From assembly GCA_902776195.1 (NCBI GenBank), contig CACYPF010000005.1, positions 42,933-106,932 of the forward strand: a stretch of 64,000 nucleotides of DNA, read 5' to 3'. The DNA is from an uncultured Prevotellaceae bacterium. Its GTDB lineage: Bacteria; Bacteroidota; Bacteroidia; Bacteroidales; Bacteroidaceae. The notes beneath the pieces were generated by a model. The model did not search any database and was not told the origin of the DNA. It saw only the letters and a program-made list of their open reading frames with translations. The stretch's first letter is position 1. Each line of letters begins with the position of its first letter. The position numbers were made by a program, and so were the translations under genes. Shown here piece by piece: positions 17,378 to 26,170 of this stretch.

Positions 17378-18052
17378 TTAATAAACCCGTGGACCGAAGA
17401 TGGCAGTACCGACACGTACCATAGTACTGCCCTCATCAACAGCAATAGGATAGTCATGACTCATACCCCATGAGCGTTCGCAGAACGACGGGTCGTCAGC
17501 AAAGTACTGAGCTTTAAGCTCATCAAACAGGTTCTTTGCAATCTGGAATTCCGAACGGATTTGTTGCACGTCCTCCACATATGATGCCATCATCATCAAA
17601 CCACATATACGGACATGCTTCAAATCACGCCATTCACCATCGGCAAGTAATTGGCGACAGGAATCAGGGGTCAGTCCGTATTTTGTTTCCTCCTCTGCGA
17701 TATGAAGTTCCAGAAGCACATCGATAATCCTCCCGTTCTTCGACGCTTGCCTGTCTACCTCTTTTAAGAGTTTGAAAGAGTCAACCGCCTCAATCATAGA
17801 GATGTAAGGGGCAATATATTTCACCTTATTAGTCTGTAAATGACCGATGAAATGCCAACGGATATCCTTAGGCAACGACTCCACTTTCTGCCGCAACTCT
17901 TGTTCATGGCTCTCTCCGAAGATACGCTGTCCCTCCTCATAGGCAGCCATAATATATTCATTGGGGTGATACTTACTAATAGCCACAAGGCGTACACCCT
18001 GTGGCAAATTTGCAAGTACTTTTTTCAAATTCCCTTTAACGTCGTAGTCCAT
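17378..18052 (-). CDS. YggS family PLP-binding protein
   Basis: A 224-aa member of the PLP homeostasis protein family (YggS/PROSC), a cytoplasmic single-domain TIM barrel that binds pyridoxal phosphate through the lysine of AISKYHP (K27 from this start). GES/HFIGHLQTNK and GLMMM motifs are present. The ATG at 18052 shares a base with the TGA of the DUF4494 gene (TGATG), indicating coupling; a GTG one codon upstream is the alternative. Confidence 0.9.
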   Translation of the reverse strand: MDYDVKGNLKKVLANLPQGVRLVAISKYHPNEYIMAAYEEGQRIFGESHEQELRQKVESLPKDIRWHFIGHLQTNKVKYIAPYISMIEAVDSFKLLKEVDRQASKNGRIIDVLLELHIAEEETKYGLTPDSCRQLLADGEWRDLKHVRICGLMMMASYVEDVQQIRSEFQIAKNLFDELKAQYFADDPSFCERSWGMSHDYPIAVDEGSTMVRVGTAIFGPRVY

Positions 18053-18531
18053 CACCGCTCCATTTCAGGTTTATCGTCCTGACTGGTCTTTCCGTATTCA
18101 AAGACATCCATCAGCGATGTCTCTGTAACACTGGCGATAACATAGTCAATCATCGTACCTCCCATCACTTCCTCGATATTGTTGACCGCACCTTTCAGTG
18201 TTCCTGCATGCACGAGGTAGTTTACACTGCTACGCTTTTCTTTCTCCGTCTTCTCATCTATGGTAATAAACTGCAGTTTAGTCTTATACCAACGGTCGGC
18301 AGAAGGGTCATCACTAAAAAAAATTTCCTTGTAGGGAGCTATCTTGATATCTTTAACAGTGAACTCACCACTGATATAAGACGACATTTCTTCCATGATG
18401 CGCTTTTCTGCCTCTGTAAAACTGAGTGCATCAACAGTATATGTCTCGTTCACTTTCTTTTGCAGACCATCTTCCATGGTCTTCTCGTAGTTGATTTTAC
18501 ATTCAAACCAAATTGCTGTTCTTGATCTCAT
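18052..18531 (-). CDS. DUF4494 domain protein
   Basis: A 159-aa protein that I recognise as DUF4494 from the order (WFECKINYEKTMEDG near the start, FSDDPSADRWYKTKLQFITIDE mid-protein). It is cytoplasmic, with no signal or membrane segment. Function unknown; it is coupled to yggS by a one-base overlap. Confidence 0.8.
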   Translation of the reverse strand: MRSRTAIWFECKINYEKTMEDGLQKKVNETYTVDALSFTEAEKRIMEEMSSYISGEFTVKDIKIAPYKEIFFSDDPSADRWYKTKLQFITIDEKTEKEKRSSVNYLVHAGTLKGAVNNIEEVMGGTMIDYVIASVTETSLMDVFEYGKTSQDDKPEMER

Positions 18532-18569
18532 ATTGCTAATTTTTCGATATTTCAGTATGTTTGTACCAA

Positions 18570-19811
18570 TTATTTCTGAATTCCACGACTGTTAGACCCT
18601 CCAAGTTCTTTCTTTTTCTGCTCAGTAATACGTTCAATAATCTCTGTCGCTATCAACTGGCTTCTGGAAGGATCGAGTGACGACTCTCCAGCTATTTTCT
18701 CTTGGGCTTTCATCAGTTCCTGAATTGTTGACTCACTCTGTGACATGAAATTCTTTTCCGTGACATTCATGTGCTCCTTATTATATATATTAGAAAGGAT
18801 TTTCTCTGCAGCCGCTGTATATCGTTTACGGAAGATTGCTTCCGCTTTTGCCTGATACTCCTCCTGTGACCGTTGCTCAATAGCCACTAAAGAGTCACCA
18901 TCACCGGTAACGCCAAGTTCTTCTGGACTAAAGCCATCATCAATCAGGTCATCGGTTGCCTGACGAGGTGCTGGTTTTACGAACTCGACAGGATTACTCT
19001 CCGGCATCATATCGAAATAGAGAGCAATCACCAGTCCTGCAATAGCTACAGCTATGAATCCCGTCAGTAAAGAACGGTAGGTGTTACGCTTCCTATTTAT
19101 ATTCCTAAGCATCTCGTCTGGAGTATTGAAGCGATCTTCGGGAGAGTCACTAACAGCCTTCTTCACCACCTTACGCAACTCCAACGGCATGTCTGCCTGG
19201 TCAAAGACTTTCTGCAAAAGGCGTCCTATAGAATATATGTCACAACGATTATCTATCGTTCCGTTGCTCATTACCTCAGGAGCCACATACTCCTCCGACC
19301 CGTCATGGTAGAGCTGACCTGGATCACTCATGGAGATGTAGTGAGAACCTACGTGTGACAAGAGTACTGCATTATCTCCTTTGCGAAGAAACACTGTCTC
19401 TGGTGAATAGCATACACCAAAGACACCCTGTGAGTGAAGATAAGAGGCCGTTTCTAACAACTGTCGAGTAAACTCCTCAATAAAATTGGGCTCAGCGACA
19501 ATGGAAGGATTATCATTCAACACATGTTTTAATGGCTGATATTGTCCCTGCTCCAACTCTAACCGGATAATATCATGACCTTCGGCTTGGGGACGGAAAT
19601 GCAGGATATGCTGATTTGTCAAGGAAGCATTCTGCTCACATTCCTTTTTAAGTGCCTCACTAAAGTTGATATTATTGTTCAACTCAGGATAAATATCAAT
19701 GACACTACGGTATTTTCCATCTATCTGCTGGCGATAATAATCACCTATCGGCAAACAAGTTTTGTTGAGTTTTCCGTCTTTCCTTGATGCCAAAAGCTCT
19801 TCGTAATTCAT
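18570..19811 (-). CDS. Membrane-anchored protein pseudokinase
   Basis: A 413-aa protein. Residues ~60-240 have the layout of a Ser/Thr protein kinase: a YLHSQGV helix, the catalytic-loop position VCYSPETVFL (133-142), YVAPEV (175-180, the APE motif) and DIYSIGRLL (191-199). The catalytic HRD and the K/N of HRDxKxxN are replaced (C134, S136, T139) and DFG reads HVG (153-155), so phosphotransfer is unlikely. A single membrane helix (about 247-266) and a helical C-terminal part follow. It is transcribed from the promoter at 19834-19865. Role unknown; a ligand- or partner-binding scaffold is an inference. Confidence 0.75.
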   Translation of the reverse strand: MNYEELLASRKDGKLNKTCLPIGDYYRQQIDGKYRSVIDIYPELNNNINFSEALKKECEQNASLTNQHILHFRPQAEGHDIIRLELEQGQYQPLKHVLNDNPSIVAEPNFIEEFTRQLLETASYLHSQGVFGVCYSPETVFLRKGDNAVLLSHVGSHYISMSDPGQLYHDGSEEYVAPEVMSNGTIDNRCDIYSIGRLLQKVFDQADMPLELRKVVKKAVSDSPEDRFNTPDEMLRNINRKRNTYRSLLTGFIAVAIAGLVIALYFDMMPESNPVEFVKPAPRQATDDLIDDGFSPEELGVTGDGDSLVAIEQRSQEEYQAKAEAIFRKRYTAAAEKILSNIYNKEHMNVTEKNFMSQSESTIQELMKAQEKIAGESSLDPSRSQLIATEIIERITEQKKKELGGSNSRGIQK

Positions 19812-19833
19812 AATTTATGTTTGTTTGGATGCG

Positions 19834-19865
19834 CAAAAGTAAGCATTATTTCTGAAAAACGCAAA
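19834..19865 (-). promoter_or_regulatory. Pseudokinase gene promoter
   Basis: On the minus strand TTTG (19865-19862), 20 bp, TACTTTTG (19841-19834). Confidence 0.7.
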
Positions 19866-19871
19866 AATTAT

Positions 19872-19902
19872 TTTGTATTTATCTTTAATTAATGTACCTT
19901 TG
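19872..19902 (+). promoter_or_regulatory. Aminotransferase gene promoter
   Basis: TTTG (19872-19875), 19 bp, TACCTTTG (19895-19902), 27 bp before the ATG at 19930. It lies 6 bp from the divergent pseudokinase promoter. Confidence 0.7.
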
Positions 19903-19929
19903 CACCTGATTTACGTAAATTAGACAACA

Positions 19930-21126
19930 ATGCCAGAAATATCTGTTCGTGGCTTGGAGATGCCAGAATCACCGATTCGTAAACTAGCTCCACTTGCCGC
20001 AGCCGCCAAGAAACGGGGTACTCATGTGTACCATTTGAATATCGGACAGCCAGACCTGCCTACACCACAGGTGGGACTTGATGCACTGAAGACCATTGAT
20101 CGTAACATTCTCGAATATTCCCCTTCACAAGGCTATTTGAGTTATCGTGAGAAATTAGTCAGCTATTATGCAAAATATAACATTAACGTAACTGCTGATG
20201 ACATCATCATCACATCGGGTGGCAGTGAGGCTGTACTTTTCGCATTTCTTTCATGCCTTAACCCTGGGGATGAGATTATTGTGCCGGAACCAGCCTATGC
20301 CAACTATATGGCATTCGCAATATCTGCTGGGGCTAAAATCCGTACCATTGCCACAACCATTGAGGAGGGATTCTCTCTTCCAAAAGTGGAGAAATTTGAA
20401 GAATTGATCAACGATCGCACCCGCGCTATTATGATCTGTAACCCCAATAACCCTACCGGCTATCTATATACTCGCCGGGAGATGCAGCAGATTCGTGACC
20501 TGGTAAAGAAATACGACCTATATCTATTCTCCGACGAAGTGTACCGTGAGTATATTTATACTGGTTCCCCATATATTTCTGCCTGCCATCTGGAAGGAAT
20601 AGAACAGAATGTAATACTGATCGACTCTGTCTCAAAGCGCTATTCTGAATGTGGTATCCGTATCGGTGCCCTTATAACCAAGAATGCAGAGGTACGCAAA
20701 GCCGTGATGAAGTTCTGCCAAGCACGTCTGTCTCCACCTCTTATTGGACAGATTGTAGCAGAAGCATCACTGGATGCCCCCGAAGAATATTACCGTGACG
20801 TATATGATGAGTACGTAGAGCGACGCAAATGTCTCATTGATGGTTTAAACCGTATACCTGGTGTTTATTCTCCTATTCCGATGGGAGCTTTCTACACAGT
20901 AGCAAAACTACCTGTCGATGATGCGGAGAAATTCTGTCGTTGGTGTCTGGCTGAATTCGAATATGAGAGAGAAACTGTCATGATGGCTCCTGCTGCAGGA
21001 TTCTACACCACTCCTGGTGCCGGAATTGATCAGGTCCGTATAGCTTACGTGCTGAAAAAGGAAGACCTTGAGCGTGCACTCGTTGTCTTACAGAAAGCCA
21101 TAGAAGCATATCCTGGAAGGAAATGA
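19930..21126 (+). CDS. Class I/II PLP aminotransferase (aspartate-type)
   Basis: A 398-aa fold-type I aminotransferase. The PLP lysine is K236 in SVSKRYSECGIRIG; NPNNPTGYLY (171-180) and SDEVYREY (201-208) bind the cofactor. Bacteroidales homologues are usually called aspartate aminotransferase; the amino-acid substrate is not proven. Its TGA overlaps the ATG of the permease gene (ATGA). Confidence 0.87.
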   Translation: MPEISVRGLEMPESPIRKLAPLAAAAKKRGTHVYHLNIGQPDLPTPQVGLDALKTIDRNILEYSPSQGYLSYREKLVSYYAKYNINVTADDIIITSGGSEAVLFAFLSCLNPGDEIIVPEPAYANYMAFAISAGAKIRTIATTIEEGFSLPKVEKFEELINDRTRAIMICNPNNPTGYLYTRREMQQIRDLVKKYDLYLFSDEVYREYIYTGSPYISACHLEGIEQNVILIDSVSKRYSECGIRIGALITKNAEVRKAVMKFCQARLSPPLIGQIVAEASLDAPEEYYRDVYDEYVERRKCLIDGLNRIPGVYSPIPMGAFYTVAKLPVDDAEKFCRWCLAEFEYERETVMMAPAAGFYTTPGAGIDQVRIAYVLKKEDLERALVVLQKAIEAYPGRK

Positions 21127-22370
21127 ATCTTCCTTTATTTATTGCTCATAGAATCTATTCCGATGATGGTGACCACCGCAAAGTGAGCCGCCCTGCAATA
21201 CGTATAGCCACTATTGGGGTAGCTATCGGACTTGCCGTTATGATCATCACTGTAAGTGTGGTTCTGGGGTTTAAGCATACGATACGTGACAAGGTTGTGG
21301 GCTTTGGAAGTCACATACAGGTTGAAAGTTTCATCGCTTCACAGTCTGCCACACCATATCCGGTATGTGTTGATGATTCCTTGATGAAAGTGTTAGAAGG
21401 AATCAATGGAGTACGCCATGTTGGGAGATATGCATTAACACAAGGTATTCTTAAAACTAATGACGATTTTCTTGGAGTAGTCATCAAAGGTATTGGTGAA
21501 GATTATGACACCCACTTCCTCCAAGAGAATCTCGTCGAGGGTAAAATGCCCCATTTCTCTTCCACAAAAAATTCGAACGAGCTTCTCATTTCCCGTATGA
21601 TAGCCAATAAACTCGGGCTGAAAACAGGAGACCATGTATTTGCCTATTTCATTGATTACAACAATGTGCGTGCACGTAAATTTACCGTGGCTGCCATTTA
21701 TGAAACAAACATGACACAGTTTGATGAGTCACTTTGTTTCACAGACCTTCCGTTACCAGTCAAGCTCAATAATTGGGAAAAAGACCAATGCAGCGGAGCT
21801 GAGCTACTGGTCAGCGATTTCGATCAATTACAGACCGTTGCTGACATGGTCGTAGAGAGAGTAAATCGTCATACAGACCATTATGGTGAGATTCTCACTT
21901 CTCATACACTGCAGGAAACATATCCGCAAGTATTCTCATGGCTTTCCCTATTGGACATAAACGTATGGATTATCCTCGTATTAATGGTATGTGTGGCAGG
22001 GTTTACTATGATTAGTGGGCTACTTATCATTATATTGGAACGCACCCAGATGATTGGACTGCTTAAAGCACTTGGTGCACGCAATATCAGTATCCGTCAT
22101 ACTTTTCTATGGTTTGCAGCCTTTATTATCGGACAGGGCATGCTGTGGGGCAACACTATTGGCATTGCCTTCATCCTATTGCAACGACATACGGGCTTTA
22201 TCAAACTCGATCCCGCTAACTATTACGTCACAACAGCCCCAATGGAGCTTAACATTCCATTGATTTTATTACTCAACATAGCAACACTTGTTGTGACACT
22301 TTTCGTTTTAATCGTCCCCTCTTTCCTCGTTTCACATATCCATCCCTCACGTTCTATGAGATATGAATAA
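21123..22370 (+). CDS. ABC transporter permease, LolC/E-FtsX type
   Basis: A 415-aa membrane protein with the MacB/FtsX layout: an N-terminal helix (about 30-52), a large periplasmic domain, then three helices near the C-terminus (about 278-305, 325-350, 378-402). RPAIRIATIGVAIGLAVMI is the typical N-terminal block. It probably belongs to lipoprotein release (LolCE-like), but no LolD ATPase is adjacent. It overlaps the aminotransferase by 4 bp. Confidence 0.85.
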   Translation: MNLPLFIAHRIYSDDGDHRKVSRPAIRIATIGVAIGLAVMIITVSVVLGFKHTIRDKVVGFGSHIQVESFIASQSATPYPVCVDDSLMKVLEGINGVRHVGRYALTQGILKTNDDFLGVVIKGIGEDYDTHFLQENLVEGKMPHFSSTKNSNELLISRMIANKLGLKTGDHVFAYFIDYNNVRARKFTVAAIYETNMTQFDESLCFTDLPLPVKLNNWEKDQCSGAELLVSDFDQLQTVADMVVERVNRHTDHYGEILTSHTLQETYPQVFSWLSLLDINVWIILVLMVCVAGFTMISGLLIIILERTQMIGLLKALGARNISIRHTFLWFAAFIIGQGMLWGNTIGIAFILLQRHTGFIKLDPANYYVTTAPMELNIPLILLLNIATLVVTLFVLIVPSFLVSHIHPSRSMRYE

Positions 22371-22384
22371 AATACCTAAATAAA

Positions 22385-22416
22385 TTTGGTGTTTTACTCA
22401 CTTATTCGTACCTTTG
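22385..22416 (+). promoter_or_regulatory. ruvC promoter
   Basis: TTTG (22385-22388), 20 bp, TACCTTTG (22409-22416). The ruvC ATG at 22425 is only 8 bp further, so the transcript should be nearly leaderless. Confidence 0.7.
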
Positions 22417-22424
22417 TACACGAT

Positions 22425-22979
22425 ATGGAAAAGGTGATATTGGGCATTGACCCTGGAACAAATATCATGGGCTATGGTGTCTTAAAAGTGAAAGACCAAA
22501 AGGCTGAGATGGTAACCATGGGCGTAATCGACCTGAGGAAGTTCGGGGATGCTTATTTGAAACTGGGACATATCTTCGAGCGAGTAACAGGTATCATCGA
22601 TGCCTATCTACCAGATGAAATGGCAATTGAAGCACCTTTCTTCGGGAAAAACGTTCAGTCGATGTTAAAACTCGGAAGAGCGCAAGGTACGGCTATCGCT
22701 GCGGCCATCCATCACGGTGTACCTATTCATGAATATGCACCGCTAAAGATCAAGATGGCAATAACAGGAAATGGTGCCGCGTCAAAAGAACAAGTTGCAG
22801 GTATGCTACAGCGACTATTGAAATTCGACGATGACGCTATGGTAAAGTTTATGGATGCCACTGATGCACTGGGTGCAGCTTATTGCCACTATATGCAGAT
22901 GAACCGCCCAGAATCACAGGTACATTATAGGGGATGGAAAGATTTCATCGTCAAGAACCAAGAAAGGGTGAAGAAATAA
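22425..22979 (+). CDS. ruvC: Holliday junction resolvase RuvC
   Basis: A 184-aa endonuclease cutting Holliday junctions with RuvAB. GIDPGT (7-12) holds the first catalytic Asp, AIEAPFFGKN the Glu, and DATDALGAAYCH the C-terminal Asp pair. The ATG at 22425 fits the family N-terminus and the promoter; the upstream in-frame ATG lies in promoter sequence. The ABC ATPase gene follows after 5 bp. Confidence 0.96.
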   Translation: MEKVILGIDPGTNIMGYGVLKVKDQKAEMVTMGVIDLRKFGDAYLKLGHIFERVTGIIDAYLPDEMAIEAPFFGKNVQSMLKLGRAQGTAIAAAIHHGVPIHEYAPLKIKMAITGNGAASKEQVAGMLQRLLKFDDDAMVKFMDATDALGAAYCHYMQMNRPESQVHYRGWKDFIVKNQERVKK

Positions 22980-22984
22980 GATTT

Positions 22985-24331
22985 ATGAGCAAAATAACAG
23001 CAATAGTAGGAAGGAACGGGAGCGGAAAGACTTTATATATAGAGAAGTTGCGCAGAGATATAGCTAGTGACCGTTTGCGCTACATCGCTTTTAGCGATTC
23101 TTATGGTCCACTTGTCGACAAGGCGTATTACCTTCAATTACGCTGGAACCAGCACGACATCGACCCTGAGACTCCTAACGTAGGTGATCTTTTAGAGAAA
23201 GCATACAAATTAGCAGGCGAGGACACTCCCGAACGTAGGGAACTGCAACGCCATTTGTATGAACTCTTCCACATGGAGCCTTTGCTTGACAAATACGTTA
23301 TCACATTATCTAGTGGCGAACTCAGGAAATTCCAGTTGACTAAGACACTCTTTGCCAACCCGCAACTGCTCATCATGGAGAACCCTTTTATTGGGCTTGA
23401 TGCAGAGACTCGAGACCAACTGAAAGATTTGCTAAAACTACTTGTCGCAGAGCATAACATTAACATCATGCTCGTACTTTCAAAGACAGATGATATCCCT
23501 GACTCTGTGTCGGAGGTGATTGAGATACGGGATACGCATGTTATGGAGCCCTGCACCAAAGAGCAGTATGATTTCCGACAGGTAAATATCCCAGAGCATG
23601 TGCTAACAAAGAATGAGATGGATGCCATTCTCAAACTACCGTACAAGGACGATGACTACCATACAGACGAGGTCATCAATATGCATAATGTCAGTATCCG
23701 CTATGGAGACCGTACCATTCTGAAAGACCTCAACTGGACAGTGCATAATGGTGAGCGATGGGCATTGTCAGGACAAAACGGAAGCGGCAAGTCTACCCTA
23801 CTCTCGCTGGTCTGTGCGGACAACCCACAAAGTTATGCCTGTGATATCACTTTATTCGATCACAAGAGAGGTACAGGTGAAAGTATATGGGATATCAAGA
23901 AGCATATCGGATATGTATCACCAGAGATGCACCGCTCCTACCTGCGCGACATCCCTGCCGTGAGAATTGTGGCTAGTGGACTAAAAGACTCGGTGGGACT
24001 CTACGTGAAGCCCAATGAGGAGGAATATGCCATATGTAAATGGTGGCTCGACATGTTCGGACTGGAGGACAAATACAACCGTACATTTCTCAAACTATCC
24101 AGCGGTGAACAGCGATTGGTGCTACTGGCACGCGCTTTTGTAAAAGACCCTCAATTACTAATTCTCGATGAACCATTGCATGGACTTGACCTATGGAACC
24201 GCAGGCGAGTGAAGGACATTATTGAGACTTTTTGTCAGCGAAAGAACAAAACAATGGTAATGGTAACTCACTATGAAGAAGAATTACCCAATGTTATCAC
24301 TCATAAGAAATATTTAATAAGACAAAAATAG
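22985..24331 (+). CDS. Double ABC ATPase, ModF-like
   Basis: A 448-aa cytoplasmic protein with two ABC domains. Domain 1 has Walker A GRNGSGKT (9-16), signature LSSGELRK and a Walker B ending MENP (E in place of the usual D-E pair). Domain 2 has GQNGSGKS, LSSGEQRLV and LLILDEP. No membrane domain. The layout is that of ModF/PhrA-like proteins, not a transporter ATPase by itself. The start after ruvC (5 bp) gives a normal N-terminal strand before Walker A. Confidence 0.85.
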   Translation: MSKITAIVGRNGSGKTLYIEKLRRDIASDRLRYIAFSDSYGPLVDKAYYLQLRWNQHDIDPETPNVGDLLEKAYKLAGEDTPERRELQRHLYELFHMEPLLDKYVITLSSGELRKFQLTKTLFANPQLLIMENPFIGLDAETRDQLKDLLKLLVAEHNINIMLVLSKTDDIPDSVSEVIEIRDTHVMEPCTKEQYDFRQVNIPEHVLTKNEMDAILKLPYKDDDYHTDEVINMHNVSIRYGDRTILKDLNWTVHNGERWALSGQNGSGKSTLLSLVCADNPQSYACDITLFDHKRGTGESIWDIKKHIGYVSPEMHRSYLRDIPAVRIVASGLKDSVGLYVKPNEEEYAICKWWLDMFGLEDKYNRTFLKLSSGEQRLVLLARAFVKDPQLLILDEPLHGLDLWNRRRVKDIIETFCQRKNKTMVMVTHYEEELPNVITHKKYLIRQK

Positions 24332-24339
24332 CAATGATT

Positions 24340-24822
24340 ATGAAAAAGTTTTTAATTTTCATCATGTTTCTCATTGGCATGAATGTTCAAGCACAGGAAG
24401 TGTTTAATGAATTGCGCCAAAAGAACAAGGCAATTACTGAAAACCCACAATCAAGTGGTCTTGTACGTTCCATTAGCCAATTTAAACTTGACGCTCTTAA
24501 CTATCTTGTTATTAAGATGCAGGAAGAAATGCCAGATTCTTCAGCCTATTTTCTTGACAGTCAGGCTATCGCTATGAATGAATATGTTACATTTTACATA
24601 CAAAAGCTCGTGCAATACAACGAAATGCCAAAAGCACTCCAAGAAGACATGACCAAAATGTTCATGGAAACAACTAAAGGGAATCCACTTTTTAAGGATA
24701 AAGACAAAGAAATGGTTCTCAGTTATTATAATAATGGGGAATGCTTGATACGCTTCTCATTAGATACCAACTGGGAAAAAGCGCTTGTGACTATCAAAAA
24801 GAAAATGGCAAAAAACGAATAG
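24340..24822 (+). CDS. Secreted protein of unknown function
   Basis: A 160-aa protein with a signal peptide (MKKFLIFIMFLIGMNVQAQ, cleavage after ~19) and a helical mature part ending in a TNWEKALVTIKKKM segment. ATG 24340 is preferred to 24334 for the normal KK-F signal start. It follows the ABC ATPase by 8 bp and may be in the same operon. I do not recognise the family. Confidence 0.65.
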   Translation: MKKFLIFIMFLIGMNVQAQEVFNELRQKNKAITENPQSSGLVRSISQFKLDALNYLVIKMQEEMPDSSAYFLDSQAIAMNEYVTFYIQKLVQYNEMPKALQEDMTKMFMETTKGNPLFKDKDKEMVLSYYNNGECLIRFSLDTNWEKALVTIKKKMAKNE

Positions 24823-24852
24823 TATTAACAATATTTAAACATATCAGCTATT

Positions 24853-26112
24853 ATGGAAAGAACATGGAGATGGTTTGGCAAGAAGGATAAGATCACCCTT
24901 GCACAACTCAGACAAATCGGCGTGGAGGGTATCGTCACGGCACTGCATGATGTACCCCTCGGAGAGGTTTGGACAAGAGAGAAAATACACGACCTGCGTG
25001 AGTATATCGAGAGTTACGGCATGCGCTGGAGTGTGGTGGAGAGTCTGCCCGTCGTGGAGACTATCAAGTACGGCGGTCCTGACAGGGACGAGCAGATAGA
25101 GGTTTATAAGCAGTCGCTGCGCAACCTGTCGGCAGAGGGTATCCACTGCATCTGCTATAACTTCATGCCGGTACTCGACTGGGCTCGTACCGACTTATTG
25201 CACATCAACCCGAACGGTTCGACAAACTTGTATTTCAACTATGCGGAATTCGCTTATTTCGACATCTATATCCTCCAGCGTGAGGGTGCCAGAGAGGAAT
25301 GGGCTGCCTTTGAGATGAGAAACACCAAAGGCGAAAAGATTGAACGCAACGTACTGGCTGAGTGTGACGAGCTGGCAAAGACGATGACACCGGAGAAAGA
25401 CCACAAGCTGGTGGAGAATATCATCATCAAGACACAAGGTTTCGTATCGGGTAATTTCTCGGAGAACGACAAGGCTCCTATCGAAAAGTTCCGTCAGTTC
25501 CTCGACCTCTACAAAGGTATCGACAAGGCGAAGCTCCGTGCCAACATGAAATATTTCCTGGAAGCCATCATGCCTGTCTGCGAGGAGTGCGACATGAACA
25601 TGTGCGTGCATCCCGACGATCCCCCCATCGAGATTCTCGGTCTGCCACGTATCGTCCGTACAGAAGAGGACATCCAGTGGTTCCTCGACGCTGTCCCCAA
25701 CAAGCATAACGGTCTGACATTCTGCGCAGGAAGTCTTTCGGCTGGAGTTTATAATAACGTCGTGGAGATGGCGAAGAAGTTTGCCTCACGCACCCATTTC
25801 GTACACCTCCGCTCCTGTCATATATTCCCCAATGGCGACTTCACGGAAGCCAGTCATCTGGGTGGACGTGCTGACCTCATCGAGCTGTGCCGTATCTTCG
25901 AGAAGGAGAACCCACAGTTGCCGATGCGTGTCGACCATGGCATGACGTTCACCGACGAGAAGGGTGGCATCATGGACGAGTCGAGCCATGGGCATAACTC
26001 GGGCTACACCCTGCTGGGTCGTATGTTTGCCCTCGGACAGGTGCAGGGTATCCTTGCCACTGTCGACCGTGAGTTAGGAATAGAATACAAACAACCGGGA
26101 TTCTTTGATTAG
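24853..26112 (+). CDS. uxuA: Mannonate dehydratase
   Basis: A 419-aa enzyme dehydrating D-mannonate to 2-keto-3-deoxygluconate in hexuronate (glucuronate) breakdown. The N-terminus MERTWRWFGKKDKITLAQLR, the metal-site segment HPDDPP and the HLRSCHIFPNGDFTEASH region are typical. The next gene encodes the preceding pathway step, joined by an 8-bp repeat spacer. Confidence 0.95.
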   Translation: MERTWRWFGKKDKITLAQLRQIGVEGIVTALHDVPLGEVWTREKIHDLREYIESYGMRWSVVESLPVVETIKYGGPDRDEQIEVYKQSLRNLSAEGIHCICYNFMPVLDWARTDLLHINPNGSTNLYFNYAEFAYFDIYILQREGAREEWAAFEMRNTKGEKIERNVLAECDELAKTMTPEKDHKLVENIIIKTQGFVSGNFSENDKAPIEKFRQFLDLYKGIDKAKLRANMKYFLEAIMPVCEECDMNMCVHPDDPPIEILGLPRIVRTEEDIQWFLDAVPNKHNGLTFCAGSLSAGVYNNVVEMAKKFASRTHFVHLRSCHIFPNGDFTEASHLGGRADLIELCRIFEKENPQLPMRVDHGMTFTDEKGGIMDESSHGHNSGYTLLGRMFALGQVQGILATVDRELGIEYKQPGFFD

Positions 26113-26113
26113 A

Positions 26114-26169
26114 ATTGAAAAATTGAAGAATTGAAGGATTGAAGAATTGAAAAATTGAAATATTGAAGT
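26114..26169. repeat. 8-bp tandem repeat spacer between uxuA and uxuB
   Basis: Seven exact-length units ATTGAANN (26114 to 26169, 8 bp each) start two bases after the uxuA stop, and an eighth, altered unit (AATGAAAC, 26170-26177) contains the uxuB ATG at 26171. Clearest of the four such spacers in the window. Confidence 0.9.
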
Positions 26170-26170
26170 A

